Source: Pedobacter sp. D749 (GTDB lineage: Bacteria > Bacteroidota > Bacteroidia > Sphingobacteriales > Sphingobacteriaceae). Taken from it: DNA of 64,000 nt. Below, one piece after another: positions 9,369 through 17,702 of the stretch. The notes below the pieces were generated by a model. It was not told the origin of the DNA. It made no database searches and saw only the letters and a list, made by a program, of their open reading frames with translations. Every line of letters begins with the position of its first letter. Within the stretch, counting starts at the first letter, position 1. The translations under genes were made by a program, and so were the position numbers. The DNA lies in the NCBI RefSeq assembly GCF_019317285.1, contig NZ_CP079218.1, forward strand, positions 5,704,001-5,768,000, given 5' to 3'.

Positions 9369-9421
9369 CATCGCAAACAAAGAACAGCAGGAAAGAAATT
9401 AAAAATATTTTAAAATCACTC

Positions 9422-9452
9422 TTGCATATTTAAAATAAGGTTCCTACATTTG
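9422..9452 (+). promoter_or_regulatory. Promoter of tRNA-Gln
   Basis: A -33 TTG (9422-9424) and -7 TACATTTG (9445-9452) with a 20-base spacer match the Bacteroidota sigma consensus and end 36 bases before the tRNA. Confidence 0.6.
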
Positions 9453-9488
9453 CATTCCCTTTCGAGGAGAATATCCTTGAGAAGTTTT

Positions 9489-9559
9489 TGTCCGATAGTA
9501 TAAGGGTAGTACAACGGTTTTTGGTACCGTTTGTCTTGGTTCGAATCCAGGTCGGACAA
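9489..9559 (+). tRNA. tRNA-Gln (anticodon TTG)
   Basis: The cloverleaf folds by eye. The acceptor stem is TGTCCGA (9489-9495) with TCGGACA (9552-9558) and an A discriminator. The D stem is GTAT/GTAC, the anticodon stem ACGGT/ACCGT with loop TTTTGGT (anticodon TTG), and the T stem CTTGG/CCAGG around TTCGAAT. CCA is not encoded. A terminator follows, and prs begins 72 bases downstream. Confidence 0.95.
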
Positions 9560-9573
9560 CGAAAATTTAATAA

Positions 9574-9611
9574 CGGATCATGTTTTAAATAGACATGATC
9601 CGATTTTTTTT
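9574..9611 (+). terminator. Terminator after tRNA-Gln
   Basis: Perfect stem CGGATCATGT (9574-9583) / ACATGATCCG (9593-9602), followed by A and eight T. It separates the tRNA from prs. Confidence 0.85.
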
Positions 9612-9631
9612 AACCGTAACTACACGAACCC

Positions 9632-10573
9632 ATGCCATTGCAGTTTAACCCGGTAAAGCTTTTTTCCGGAACAGGTTCTAAAGGATTATCACTTAAGATT
9701 GCCGAGCACTACGGCAAGCCACTTGGTAGCGTAACCATTCACAAATTCAGTGATGGAGAGTTTCAACCTTCCTTTGATGAGTCAATCCGTGGTAGTGATG
9801 TTTTTCTAATCCAGTCTACTTATCAGCCAAGCGATAATTTAATGGAGCTTTTGCTAATGGTTGATGCTGCTAAAAGAGCATCTGCACATTATATTACGGC
9901 AGTTGTTCCTTATTATGGTTTAGCACGTCAGGATAGAAAAGATAAACCGCGTGTAGCAATCGGTGCCAAATTGGTGGCTAACTTATTGAAATCAGCAGGT
10001 ATTCACCGCATCATGACGATGGATCTACATGCTGCACAGATACAGGGCTTCTTTGATATTCCGGTTGATCACTTGGATGGATCGGTAATCTTTGTGCCTT
10101 ATATCAAAAGCCTGGGCTTAAAAAACTTAACTATCGCATCGCCAGATATGGGCGGTTCGTATAGGGCACGTACTTTTGCGAAATTTTTTAATGCTGAAGT
10201 AATTATTTGTGATAAACGCCGTAAACGTGCCAACGAAATCGAATCGATGTCGATTATCGGTGATGTGACCGGACAGGATGTGGTATTAATCGATGATATT
10301 TGCGATACAGCCGGAACCTTATCAAAAGCTGCGGCTTTGATTATGGAAAACGGTGCAGCAAGTGTAAGGGCAGTTTGTACACATGCTGTATTATCAGGAA
10401 AAGCGATAGAAACGGTAGAAAATTCGGTATTAACCGAACTGATCGTTACGGATACAATTCCATTAAAACAGGAAAGTCCGAAAATCAGGGTATTAAGCAC
10501 AGCCAGTTTATTTGCAAGGGCAATTGCCAATGTAAATGAACACGGGTCGATTAGTGATCTGTTTAGGGTTTAG
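9632..10573 (+). CDS. prs: Ribose-phosphate pyrophosphokinase
   Basis: PRPP synthetase makes 5-phosphoribosyl diphosphate from ribose 5-phosphate and ATP for nucleotide, NAD and His/Trp synthesis. The 313-residue length is standard for class I enzymes. Visible motifs are the ATP loop region with RQDRKDKPR (near residue 105), the DLHAAQIQGFF segment and the PRPP-binding loop VVLIDDICDTAGTL (about 214-227). The start ATG at 9632 follows the tRNA terminator by 20 bases. No strong -7 element is visible in that gap, so some transcription may come from read-through. The L25 gene follows 154 bases later. Confidence 0.97.
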   Translation: MPLQFNPVKLFSGTGSKGLSLKIAEHYGKPLGSVTIHKFSDGEFQPSFDESIRGSDVFLIQSTYQPSDNLMELLLMVDAAKRASAHYITAVVPYYGLARQDRKDKPRVAIGAKLVANLLKSAGIHRIMTMDLHAAQIQGFFDIPVDHLDGSVIFVPYIKSLGLKNLTIASPDMGGSYRARTFAKFFNAEVIICDKRRKRANEIESMSIIGDVTGQDVVLIDDICDTAGTLSKAAALIMENGAASVRAVCTHAVLSGKAIETVENSVLTELIVTDTIPLKQESPKIRVLSTASLFARAIANVNEHGSISDLFRV

Positions 10574-10727
10574 TGTAAAGGGTTTAGTGATAAGCGGTTA
10601 AAACGCCAGCCGCCAAACACGAAGCGATAAAAAGAGTTTAAATAAAGTTGAAGGTAGAGGGTTGAAGGCTTAAGGTCTTGATACTCGATACTTAATACTG
10701 ACTACTAATAAATAAATATAAATAAAA

Positions 10728-11312
10728 ATGAAAACAATCGCAATTAGCGGTTCTCCAAGAGAGAACGTAGGGAAACGCGATGCCAAGGAACTTCGTTACG
10801 AAGGTAAAGTTCCGGCGGTATTGTATGGTGGAAAAGAGCAACAACACTTTGCTGTAGTTATTGCTGACTTAAGAGATGTTATTTATACCCCGGATGTAAA
10901 CTTTGTGGAGATTGATGTTAACGGTACTAAAACTAAAGCTATCGTAAAAGACACTCAATTTCACCCACTTACCGACGTATTAATGCACATCGATTTTCTT
11001 CAGTTATTTGACGAGAAAGAAATCGTTATGGAGATCCCGGTTAAATTAACAGGAACTTCTCCAGGTGTTAAAATGGGGGGTAAATTAATCCAGAAATTAC
11101 GTAAACTACGTGTTAAAGCATTACCAGCTAACATGCCACAAAACGTAGAAGTAAGCTTAGAGAAATTAGAAGTTGGTAGTTTATCTCGTGTTCGTGACCT
11201 TAAAGGTGATAAATACGTAATCACTAACACTCCTGAAGATACTATCGTTTCTGTTGCAATGTCTAGAGCATTAAAACAAGCAGAAACTGAAGCTGCTAAA
11301 GGTAAAAAATAG
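10728..11312 (+). CDS. rplY: 50S ribosomal protein L25 / general stress protein Ctc
   Basis: A 194-residue L25 of the long (Ctc/TL5) type that binds 5S rRNA. The N-terminal L25 domain covers roughly residues 1-90 (starting MKTIAISGSPRENVGKRDAK), and the C-terminal TL5-type beta domain follows to about 180. The last part is a lysine-rich tail (ETEAAKGKK). It lies between prs and pth, a common neighbourhood for these three genes in bacteria. A strong terminator (11352-11387) closes the unit. Confidence 0.95.
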   Translation: MKTIAISGSPRENVGKRDAKELRYEGKVPAVLYGGKEQQHFAVVIADLRDVIYTPDVNFVEIDVNGTKTKAIVKDTQFHPLTDVLMHIDFLQLFDEKEIVMEIPVKLTGTSPGVKMGGKLIQKLRKLRVKALPANMPQNVEVSLEKLEVGSLSRVRDLKGDKYVITNTPEDTIVSVAMSRALKQAETEAAKGKK

Positions 11313-11351
11313 TACAAGGATTTCACAGATTAATGTGATTTCACAGATTTT

Positions 11352-11387
11352 AAAAGCGGTGCAAAAGCAATTTTGCACCGCTTTTTT
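11352..11387 (+). terminator. Terminator of the L25 gene
   Basis: Perfect 15-bp stem AAAAGCGGTGCAAAA / TTTTGCACCGCTTTT with a 4-base loop, running into T. Confidence 0.9.
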
Positions 11388-11512
11388 ATTTATCAAGTTT
11401 AATCCACTAATCGCTAACCGTTCCTATATTCATTAGGAAGCTATTTGGAATGAATCAGTTAAATTCTTATTATACACTCCCGACTTCGGACTCCTGACTT
11501 CGGACTTTTTTT

Positions 11513-11520
11513 TATCTTTG
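11513..11520 (+). promoter_or_regulatory. -7 element of pth, four bases before ATG
   Basis: TATCTTTG exactly matches TAnnTTTG. Only CCCC separates it from the pth start codon at 11525, so the transcript would be leaderless or nearly so. Confidence 0.6.
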
Positions 11521-11524
11521 CCCC

Positions 11525-12085
11525 ATGAAATATCTTATAGTTGGCTTAGGGAATATCGGACCGGATTATGCGCACACCAGGCATAATATTGGTTTTGATA
11601 TTGCTGATGAACTGGTTAAAGGTTTAGGTGGTAGTTTCGATAATATCCGTTTGGCATATTATGCTGAAGTGGGCTTTAAAGGTAAAAAACTGCATGTAAT
11701 TAAGCCTACTACTTTTATGAACCTGAGCGGTAAGGCCGTTAACTATTGGATGAAGGAGCTGAAAATAGCACCAGAAAATGTACTCGTTATTGTTGATGAC
11801 CTTGCATTGCCTCTGGGAAAGCTAAGATTAAAACTGCAAGGCTCAAGCGCTGGCCACAATGGCTTAAAAAGTATCGAAGAAGTTTGTGGTGGGCAAAACT
11901 ACGCACGCCTTCGTTTTGGCATTGGTAACGATTATCCGAAAGGCAGGCAGGTAGATTTCGTTTTAGGTTTATTTGATAAGAATGAACAATTGGAACTCCC
12001 TGCGTTGATTGATAAAAGTGTAGAATTGATTAAAAGCTTTGTTACTATTGGGCCAGCCCATACTATGACGGCTTTTAATAAATAG
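11525..12085 (+). CDS. pth: Peptidyl-tRNA hydrolase
   Basis: Pth recycles peptidyl-tRNAs that drop off the ribosome by cutting the ester bond between peptide and tRNA. At 186 residues it has the family length. The catalytic His is at residue 20 (HTRHNIGFD), Asn at residue 10 (GLGNIGPDY), and the Asp lies in VIVDDLALP (about residue 93). The start is firm because MKYLIVGLGN is the conserved N-terminus. The -7 promoter element lies four bases upstream, predicting a leaderless mRNA. A 1-kb repeat-rich stretch follows. Confidence 0.97.
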   Translation: MKYLIVGLGNIGPDYAHTRHNIGFDIADELVKGLGGSFDNIRLAYYAEVGFKGKKLHVIKPTTFMNLSGKAVNYWMKELKIAPENVLVIVDDLALPLGKLRLKLQGSSAGHNGLKSIEEVCGGQNYARLRFGIGNDYPKGRQVDFVLGLFDKNEQLELPALIDKSVELIKSFVTIGPAHTMTAFNK

Positions 12086-12190
12086 ATGGTTAATTGTGTA
12101 AATCATGCTGTCATCCTGAGGGTTAATTTATTTAATAAAAATCAATATAAAATGACAGTATTAATCTACGCGTAAAAATCCCTTGAGTTA

Positions 12191-12275
12191 ACGTCATTTC
12201 GAGCGGAGTGCAACGCAGTCGAGAAATCTAACTAAATAGATCTCTCCATTTCGCTGCGCTACAGTCGAGATGACG
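12191..12275. repeat. CGTCATTTCGA long inverted repeat, copy 1
   Basis: It begins CGTCATTTCGAGCGGAGTGC and ends with the complementary TCGAGATGACG, with inner arms GAGAAATCT / AGATCTCTCC. It belongs to a family of 75-110 base imperfect palindromes with at least six other members here. Confidence 0.8.
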
Positions 12276-12887
12276 ACCTTTCTATTGGTGTCCTGTCAAT
12301 GGTAGTGTGGCCAGAAAGATTGCTTGAAGAGCAATTGCAGACGCACTTCTTAATGTTTGTTCCTGCTTTGCATTCCAAGTCCTCGCTGCGCTGTGGGCTT
12401 TCTATTTCAATCAGGTCTAAAAGGCAGTGTCTATACTGCTATTCAGGGTAGATTATATAGATTTCCTTTCCTAGTCCAATACCTTTGTCCTCATATATCA
12501 TTTTGACTGATTTTATATCTTCTATGAACGATATCACGGATCAAGCTGTTGTCATCCTGAGTTTAACGAAGGATCTTTTATTGGCTAAGAATTAAATAAC
12601 CATATAAGAACATTTAAGCTTATATGCCCTTAAATACCTTAACGGTAGATAAATAGGCAACTGTCTCTCTCTACACGATACAACCCAAAATAGTAGTATT
12701 GCCCTTGCTACCTAAACCCGATCGCAGTGGTTCCGATTTTTCATCGGAAGGAACGGAGAGCGGGACTGCACTAACCTAGAGCATCTGCACCTGATTTCCA
12801 AAAAAAAGATAATGGTTCTTGTTATGAGACTGTCTATCGTTTTGGTGAGCTACAAAGTACGAAATAGAATGAATAGTCTTGGAGTGT

Positions 12888-12988
12888 CGTCATTTCGAGC
12901 GGAGTGCAACGCAGTCGAGAAATCTATTTTCCAATTTAATCAGGCTCATAGATCTCTCCATTCCGCGATGCTCCAGTCGAGATGACGA
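12888..12988. repeat. CGTCATTTCGA long inverted repeat, copy 2
   Basis: Same outer arms as copy 1 (CGTCATTTCGAGCGGAGTGC and TCGAGATGACG), with a different centre. Confidence 0.8.
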
Positions 12989-13060
12989 TCTTTCTATAAG
13001 AATCTTTTATTTATAACTTAGTCGAAAGGCCAGCGCTTGCAATTACGAAAAGCTTTAAAC

Positions 13061-13088
13061 AAAAAAAAGACCATCTTTCGATGATCTT
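13061..13088 (-). terminator. Terminator of the TPR protein gene
   Basis: In the minus direction, stem GATCATC / GATGGTC with a GAAA loop, followed by a run of eight T, 27 bases beyond the stop. Confidence 0.75.
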
Positions 13089-13114
13089 TCCTGTAAATAT
13101 GTTTTAGTTAGTGT

Positions 13115-13780
13115 TTATTTAACTTGTTCTTGAGCCCTTGCAATGTAAGCATCAATTAACTGTGCTTCTGCGCTCTCAGGATATTGAGTTTTAACTTTAG
13201 TGTAAGCATCAACTGCACCTTTAAAATCTTTCAGGTTTTCATTCACTAAACCTAATTTCTTTAAAAACATTGGTGAAGTAAATTTACTAGCTTTATCAGC
13301 TGCTTTTTTATAATACGTAGAAGCTTGTTTGTAGTCTTTCAACTCGCTATAGGCATCACCTAATAAACCTAAAGCCAATGGATCTGCAACTGGGCTACCA
13401 GTAGCACTATATTTGTTTAATGATTCTATAGCTTGTTTATATTCGCCCTTACGTAAGTAAATACCACCCAAATAAAGATTAGCTAAGTTTGCAGATTTAG
13501 TATTATCGTACTCTTTAGCAATCTGTTCTAAGCCTGGGTAACCACCTTCGCCTTTAACAGCTCTGTTCGATAGCGAATCTACTCCAACAGATTGTTCTGC
13601 TTTGTACATTTTGCTAGCGGCTTCTTCAGCACGACCTTTTAAATACACGCCTTGATACCAAAGATATATTAAAACTAATAAAACTACAGCGCCTGCAATA
13701 AACAGTAAGCTTTTATTATTCTCTTGTAAAAATGAACCTTTTTTAGTTGGTTGAATTGTCTGGTTATCTGTTGTAGACAT
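13115..13780 (-). CDS. Tetratricopeptide repeat protein with N-terminal membrane anchor
   Basis: A 221-residue protein with a polar N-terminus, one membrane helix at about residues 24-43 (LLFIAGAVVLLVLIYLWYQ) and then three to four TPR units (residues about 90-215). The topology (cytoplasmic tail, one span, periplasmic TPRs) resembles YfgM-type proteins, which work with periplasmic chaperones; that role is an inference. It is transcribed alone, with a TATTTTTG promoter element at 13805-13812 and its own terminator. Lysine and tyrosine-rich TPR spacing (YKQA, YYKKA) is clear. Confidence 0.85.
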   Translation of the reverse strand: MSTTDNQTIQPTKKGSFLQENNKSLLFIAGAVVLLVLIYLWYQGVYLKGRAEEAASKMYKAEQSVGVDSLSNRAVKGEGGYPGLEQIAKEYDNTKSANLANLYLGGIYLRKGEYKQAIESLNKYSATGSPVADPLALGLLGDAYSELKDYKQASTYYKKAADKASKFTSPMFLKKLGLVNENLKDFKGAVDAYTKVKTQYPESAEAQLIDAYIARAQEQVK

Positions 13781-13804
13781 GTTTGTTTAAAAAATTTAAG
13801 ATTG

Positions 13805-13812
13805 CAAAAATA
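13805..13812 (-). promoter_or_regulatory. -7 element of the TPR protein gene
   Basis: Read on the minus strand this is TATTTTTG, 24 bases before the start codon at 13780. Confidence 0.5.
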
Positions 13813-13903
13813 CATTTTTCAATCAAAGTATCAATCTTTATTTTGAAGTATTTGATTAAACATTAGTTATTTAGGCTTGCAGATCGTAAAATGATTACGA
13901 TCA

Positions 13904-14311
13904 TTAGCGCAACAAGCTAATTAATGTATTAAACCAGGTTTGGTTGTCGCTAAAAATACCACTGTGGTTAATCACCAGGTATACGGTTTGACTTTCCGAG
14001 CGGCTCACAGTCGATCTAATTCTAATGGGTTGCCAGAATGCACCGAAATTTTTTGCAGATGAAGCTGGGAATAAATCGTCGAAACCCATATAAACCTCTT
14101 CTATATTTGATAATGGGAGTTCCAATTGTTCATCTCCGGTAATAAAGAGACCATTGGAGGCCAACAAAATATCGCCCTCGTGATTGTGAACTGGCTTTAA
14201 AAACGAAAATAGACCTGCGATTTTTCTAATCCAGTTCGAATTTTTATCATTGGTCAGTTCGTGGTCATAAGACCATAGAACATTCCCTTCTAACATTTTT
14301 TGTGCAACCAT
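13904..14311 (-). CDS. Unrecognised 135-residue cytoplasmic protein
   Basis: No family is recognised with certainty. There is no signal peptide or membrane span. The alternation of beta-prone segments (VLWSYDHEL, GDILLASNGLFITGD, LPLSNIEEVYMGFDD, QTVYLVIN) is compatible with a small PH-like beta fold. The start codon is 105 bases from the divergent recF start, so the two genes share an intergenic regulatory region. The length, base composition and codon use look normal for this window, so it is probably a real gene. Confidence 0.7.
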   Translation of the reverse strand: MVAQKMLEGNVLWSYDHELTNDKNSNWIRKIAGLFSFLKPVHNHEGDILLASNGLFITGDEQLELPLSNIEEVYMGFDDLFPASSAKNFGAFWQPIRIRSTVSRSESQTVYLVINHSGIFSDNQTWFNTLISLLR

Positions 14312-14398
14312 TTATTTTTCCTTGCGATGAAAGTACAATTTTTTTAAATGTTATTAACGTTTATTTTAAACAATGGATGTTAAGAGGCTAAAAAAGGG

Positions 14399-14406
14399 TA
14401 AATTTG
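14399..14406 (+). promoter_or_regulatory. -7 element of recF
   Basis: TAAATTTG matches TAnnTTTG and ends 10 bases before the recF ATG, the same spacing as at accA. Confidence 0.5.
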
Positions 14407-14416
14407 TGACATATTT

Positions 14417-15520
14417 ATGTGGTTAAAAAATATTACCCTTCTAAATTTTAAGAACTATACCGATGCAGATCTCCGTTTCTCGGAAACTGTAAACGTTTTT
14501 ACGGGTAACAATGGCTCTGGAAAGACGAATATGCTCGATGCGATTCACTACCTCTGCCTTTGTAAAAGTTACTTTAACCCCATTGATAGCCAGCAGATCA
14601 AAACCGGTGAAGAGGTTTTTATGATCCAGGGCGATTTTGACCGCAGTGAAAAAAACGAAAAAATTTCCTGCGGTGTAAAACGCAATCAGAAAAAGCAATT
14701 CAAACGCAATAAAAAAGAATACGAGAAATTGGCCGATCATATAGGTCTTTTTCCGGTTGTAATGGTTTCTCCCTATGATGTGAACCTCATTATGGAAGGT
14801 AGTGAAGAGCGAAGAAAGTTTATCGATAATGTGATTTCGCAGACTGATGCACATTACCTGGATCAGTTGATTACCTATAACCGCATTTTGTTAAACCGGA
14901 ATGCTTTGCTAAAGCAGATCGCCATTACCAGAAAGTATGATCCTACGCTGCTCGAAATTTTGGATGAACAATTGGTTATAGCCGGCAACAAGATATTCGC
15001 CATCCGAAAAGCTTTTATGGATGAGTTTATTCCATTGTTTAACCAATATTATACCTACCTTACCGAAAATAAGGAAATTGTTGAGTTGAATTATCAATCG
15101 CAATTGAACGATGCGGCTTTTGAAGAGCTATTGAAAAAATCAGTAGAAAAAGACCGTGTGCTCGAGCGGACCACAACTGGGATTCATAAAGATGAGATGG
15201 CTTTTATCATCAGCGGAATGCCTTTAAAAAAGTTTGGATCACAAGGACAGCAAAAGTCTTTTTTAATTGCCTTAAAACTTGCACAATACGCTTATCTCGC
15301 TAAAAACAAAGGATTTAAGCCATTGCTTTTATTGGACGATATTTTTGACAAGTTAGATGATAATCGTGTTCAAAAATTAATGCAAATGGTTTCTCACCAC
15401 GATTTTGGGCAGATATTTATTACAGATACAGGAAGAGAAAGAGTAAAATCAATTTTTGAAAAAATAGAAGTTGATGTAACTTTGTTCGAAGTAGATAACG
15501 GAACGATACAAAATGCGTAA
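14417..15520 (+). CDS. recF: DNA replication and repair protein RecF
   Basis: RecF is an SMC-like ABC ATPase that, with RecO and RecR, loads RecA at gaps. The 367-residue protein has Walker A FTGNNGSGKTNMLDAIHYL near residue 30, a signature region LKKFGSQGQQKSFLIALKLA near residue 270, and Walker B LLLLDDIFDKLD near residue 310. The N-terminus MWLKNITLLNFKNY is characteristic. It overlaps the next gene by 8 bases (ATGCGTAA), so the two are translationally coupled. Confidence 0.96.
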   Translation: MWLKNITLLNFKNYTDADLRFSETVNVFTGNNGSGKTNMLDAIHYLCLCKSYFNPIDSQQIKTGEEVFMIQGDFDRSEKNEKISCGVKRNQKKQFKRNKKEYEKLADHIGLFPVVMVSPYDVNLIMEGSEERRKFIDNVISQTDAHYLDQLITYNRILLNRNALLKQIAITRKYDPTLLEILDEQLVIAGNKIFAIRKAFMDEFIPLFNQYYTYLTENKEIVELNYQSQLNDAAFEELLKKSVEKDRVLERTTTGIHKDEMAFIISGMPLKKFGSQGQQKSFLIALKLAQYAYLAKNKGFKPLLLLDDIFDKLDDNRVQKLMQMVSHHDFGQIFITDTGRERVKSIFEKIEVDVTLFEVDNGTIQNA

Positions 15521-15803
15521 ACCCAATGATGTTACCGTAAAAGATGCCATCAGCAAAATGCTGGATGTGTATCGTTTGCGCCGTAAGTTTGATGAAACTT
15601 CAGTCTTGTCTATCTGGCCGGAGATTATGGGCACTGCAATTGCCAACCGTACCAAACAGATTTATATTCATGATAAAAAATTATTTCTGAGGATAGAATC
15701 TTCTGTCATCAAAAATGAATTGGTTATGGTGCGACAAGGAATAATCCAGAAATTAAATGAGCACGCAGGCAGTGAGGTCATTACCGAAATGGTGTTTTTG
15801 TAA
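15513..15803 (+). CDS. DUF721 / DciA-like protein
   Basis: A 96-residue DUF721 protein. The family includes DciA, which helps load the replicative helicase in bacteria lacking DnaC or DnaI. The core pattern is visible: W-PEIMGTAIANRTKQIYI, KKLFLRIESSVIKNEL and the final ITEMVFL strand. It starts inside the recF stop region, and a terminator (15813-15845) follows directly, so recF and this gene form a two-gene operon linking gap repair with helicase loading. The DciA role is inferred from family membership and this context. Confidence 0.88.
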   Translation: MRKPNDVTVKDAISKMLDVYRLRRKFDETSVLSIWPEIMGTAIANRTKQIYIHDKKLFLRIESSVIKNELVMVRQGIIQKLNEHAGSEVITEMVFL

Positions 15804-15812
15804 GGCATAATA

Positions 15813-15845
15813 AAAGGGCAAAGTTTAAAAATAATGCCCTTTATA
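15813..15845 (+). terminator. Terminator of the recF operon
   Basis: Stem AAAGGGCA (15813-15820) / TGCCCTTT (15835-15842) with a 14-base loop, directly after the DUF721 stop. Confidence 0.6.
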
Positions 15846-15901
15846 TTTTACCAGAGATTAAATGCCGACTAAAGACTGTTGACTTCGGACTCAAGACTAA
15901 A

Positions 15902-16081
15902 CTAGCCCCTTCCGCCAAATATCTTCGATAAAATCCAGATCACTATCGCAACCACTACTACAACTACGATTACGCCTACCCAAACGCCGGCTTTAAATAT
16001 ACCTTCTACCAGTTCGCAACTGCTTAAGGTGGTGCATAAAAATGCAATCAGTACTAATGGAAATGCTCTTTTCATATTCAT
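15902..16081 (-). CDS. 59-residue lipoprotein-like micro-protein with one membrane helix
   Basis: A short gene read on the minus strand from ATG at 16081 to TAG at 15902. It begins MNMKRAFPLVLIAFLCTTLS and has a lipobox-like LSSC, with the candidate lipidated Cys at residue 22. CELVEGIFKAGVWVG, a valine-rich hydrophobic stretch (about residues 36-51) and SKIFGGRG follow. Short proteins with this layout (a Cys followed by ELxxGIFKAGVWVG and one span) are common in Bacteroidota. The function is unknown. An alternative start two codons downstream (MKRAFP) is equally good. Confidence 0.75.
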   Translation of the reverse strand: MNMKRAFPLVLIAFLCTTLSSCELVEGIFKAGVWVGVIVVVVVVAIVIWILSKIFGGRG

Positions 16082-16170
16082 GTTAATTTGTAATAGCTAA
16101 CATCGAATACCCAAGAAAGTTTTAATTGTGGGCTTATTTAGCCCAATTCTAAAGAAATTCCTGTTTAGTG

Positions 16171-16259
16171 GTGTCAGATGTTACCATCTGACACATTATC
16201 CATCATTTTTTTGATAGGATTATTCAATAAAAAAACAGTCAGATGGCAACATCTGACTG
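16171..16259. repeat. Pair of GTCAGATG palindromes
   Basis: Two palindromes, GTGTCAGATGTTACCATCTG (16171-16194 with its ACAC) and CAGTCAGATGGCAACATCTG (16236-16259 with its ACTG), lie 41 bases apart. Related palindromes occur at 40752-40776 and about 41273-41290. They lie between two minus-strand genes, and nothing else is seen in 16082-16344. Confidence 0.7.
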
Positions 16260-16344
16260 CACATTAAAATGATGACTTTAATTATTTTATTAAGATGGTT
16301 TACCTTGCCTCTTCCGTTGCCCATTCTCCATCTTACATTACAAT

Positions 16345-17115
16345 TTATTTTCCGTTAACCTTCAACAGCTCAACTTCGAAAATCAAAGTGCTATAAGGCG
16401 GAATGTCTGCTCCTGCACCGCGTTCGCCATAAGCCAGGTTGTAAGGGATAAAGAATTTATATTTTGAACCTGCTGGCATTAATTGCACACCTTCTGTCCA
16501 GCCTGGAATTACACGGTTTAGTGGAAAAGAAATCGGCTCACCTCTGTCGTAAGAGCTGTCAAATTGTTTTCCGTTTAATAATGTTCCTTTGTAGTGTACC
16601 AGTACCGAGTCCGTTGCCAGTGGTTTAACGCCAGTACCTGCCGTTAAAACTTCGTATTGTAGGCCACTTGCAGTGGTTTGTACACCTGCGCGTTTTTTGT
16701 TCTGGTCTAAGAAATCTTGTCCTTCTTTCATAATTGGTGCGTATTTAATTTTATTTGCTGCTTCTTCAGCTTTGTTTTTTACTGATGATGCCTTTGCTAA
16801 TGCTTCATTTATGCATTGTTGGGCTTGTTGTTGGGTTAAAATAACTTTTCCACCGGTAAATGCATCTTTCAGTCCTTTTAACAATACTTCGTAATTTAAG
16901 GTTGAAAGGCCGGTTGTTTTTAAACCGGCACCGATTGAAGTACCAAAAGCATAACTGGTCGAATCTAAAGTAGATTTTAAACCGATGTTAGGAACTGATT
17001 TTTTACTGGTTGTAGTCGGTTTTTTTGCAACTGTTTTTTTTGCTGCTGTTTTGGTTTGTGCATAAGATGCAACAGCGATACCAGACAAGCATACCGCTAA
17101 TAAAATTCGTTTCAT
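16345..17115 (-). CDS. Periplasmic FKBP-type peptidyl-prolyl isomerase
   Basis: A 256-residue FKBP-type isomerase of the FkpA/Mip type, which speeds proline isomerisation and acts as a chaperone for exported proteins. A signal peptide (residues 1-19, ending VASYAQ) is followed by a lysine-rich linker, an FKBP_N dimerisation domain (about 50-145) and a C-terminal FKBP domain (about 155-254). The FKBP domain shows the usual VHYKGTLLNGKQFDSSYDRG, VIPGWTEGVQLM and IPPYSTLIFEVELL blocks. It is downstream of ndk on the same strand, but a strong terminator (17198-17229) separates them. Confidence 0.93.
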   Translation of the reverse strand: MKRILLAVCLSGIAVASYAQTKTAAKKTVAKKPTTTSKKSVPNIGLKSTLDSTSYAFGTSIGAGLKTTGLSTLNYEVLLKGLKDAFTGGKVILTQQQAQQCINEALAKASSVKNKAEEAANKIKYAPIMKEGQDFLDQNKKRAGVQTTASGLQYEVLTAGTGVKPLATDSVLVHYKGTLLNGKQFDSSYDRGEPISFPLNRVIPGWTEGVQLMPAGSKYKFFIPYNLAYGERGAGADIPPYSTLIFEVELLKVNGK

Positions 17116-17197
17116 TATTTATGTTATGGAGTAATTAATTCCAACAGGTTTAAATGGTGGATTGTATTTAAGGCCGAAAGATACAAAATAGATAAAA

Positions 17198-17229
17198 CAA
17201 TAAAACCCCGAATATTCGGGGTTTTATTG
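17198..17229. terminator. Terminator of ndk
   Basis: A perfect palindrome centred on CCCCGAATATTCGGGG with A/T flanks (CAATAAAA and TTTTATTG), 21 bases beyond the ndk stop. It can work in both directions. Confidence 0.85.
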
Positions 17230-17249
17230 TAATTTTTTTGTGTAGGAAA

Positions 17250-17669
17250 CTAGAAACGTTCGTCTGCTTTGAAGAAGAAATTACCTTCAATTTCTGCATT
17301 TTCATCAGAATCTGAACCGTGAACTGCATTTGCATCGATCGATTTTGCGTATTTCTGGCGGATTGTACCTTCTGCAGCTTCAGCCGGGTTAGTAGCACCA
17401 ATCAATTTTCTGAAATCTTCAATCGCATTGTCTTTTTCTAAAATAGCAGCAACAATAGGTCCTGAAGACATAAAGCTTACTAAATCTTTGTAAAAAGGAC
17501 GCTCAGCGTGAACAGCATAGAACTGACCAGCAGTTTCATCTGTAAGTTTAGTATATTTTAATGCAATGATTTTGAAACCAGCATTAGTAATGTCGTTAAT
17601 GATTGATCCGATATGGCCGTTTGCTACTGCATCAGGCTTGATCATGGTAAAAGTTCTGTTAGTGCTCAT
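17250..17669 (-). CDS. ndk: Nucleoside diphosphate kinase
   Basis: Ndk balances NTP and dNTP pools through a phosphohistidine ping-pong reaction. The 139-residue protein starts MSTNRTFTMIKPDAV, and the catalytic His is residue 117 in NAVHGSDS. The nucleotide-binding RPFYKDL and TNPAEA regions are present. A TATTTTTG promoter element (17695-17702) lies 26 bases upstream, and the gene ends at its own terminator. Confidence 0.98.
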   Translation of the reverse strand: MSTNRTFTMIKPDAVANGHIGSIINDITNAGFKIIALKYTKLTDETAGQFYAVHAERPFYKDLVSFMSSGPIVAAILEKDNAIEDFRKLIGATNPAEAAEGTIRQKYAKSIDANAVHGSDSDENAEIEGNFFFKADERF

Positions 17670-17694
17670 TGTGCTTTTGATATCAATTTTTTTG

Positions 17695-17702
17695 CAAAAA
17701 TA
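17695..17702 (-). promoter_or_regulatory. -7 element of ndk
   Basis: On the minus strand it reads TATTTTTG, 25 bases before the ndk start codon. Confidence 0.5.

Larger units (their letters stand above)
12086..13114. repeat. Gene-free 1029 bases with several intergenic repeats
   Basis: No coding region is supported between the convergent pth and TPR genes. The stretch holds two CGTCATTTCGA long inverted repeats (12191-12275 and 12888-12988). It also has two pieces of the dispersed CCTGCTTTGCATT / GCGGGACTG repeat (about 12300-12440 and 12690-12810), a short CATCCTGAG element (about 12550-12580), and the TPR gene's terminator at its right end. It looks like a sink for repeat insertions. Confidence 0.7.

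Noticed and set aside
12086..13114. CRISPR array in the 1-kb repeat-rich gap
   Set aside because: The repeats are long imperfect palindromes with irregular spacing, not short direct repeats with constant spacers, and no cas genes are present in the window.
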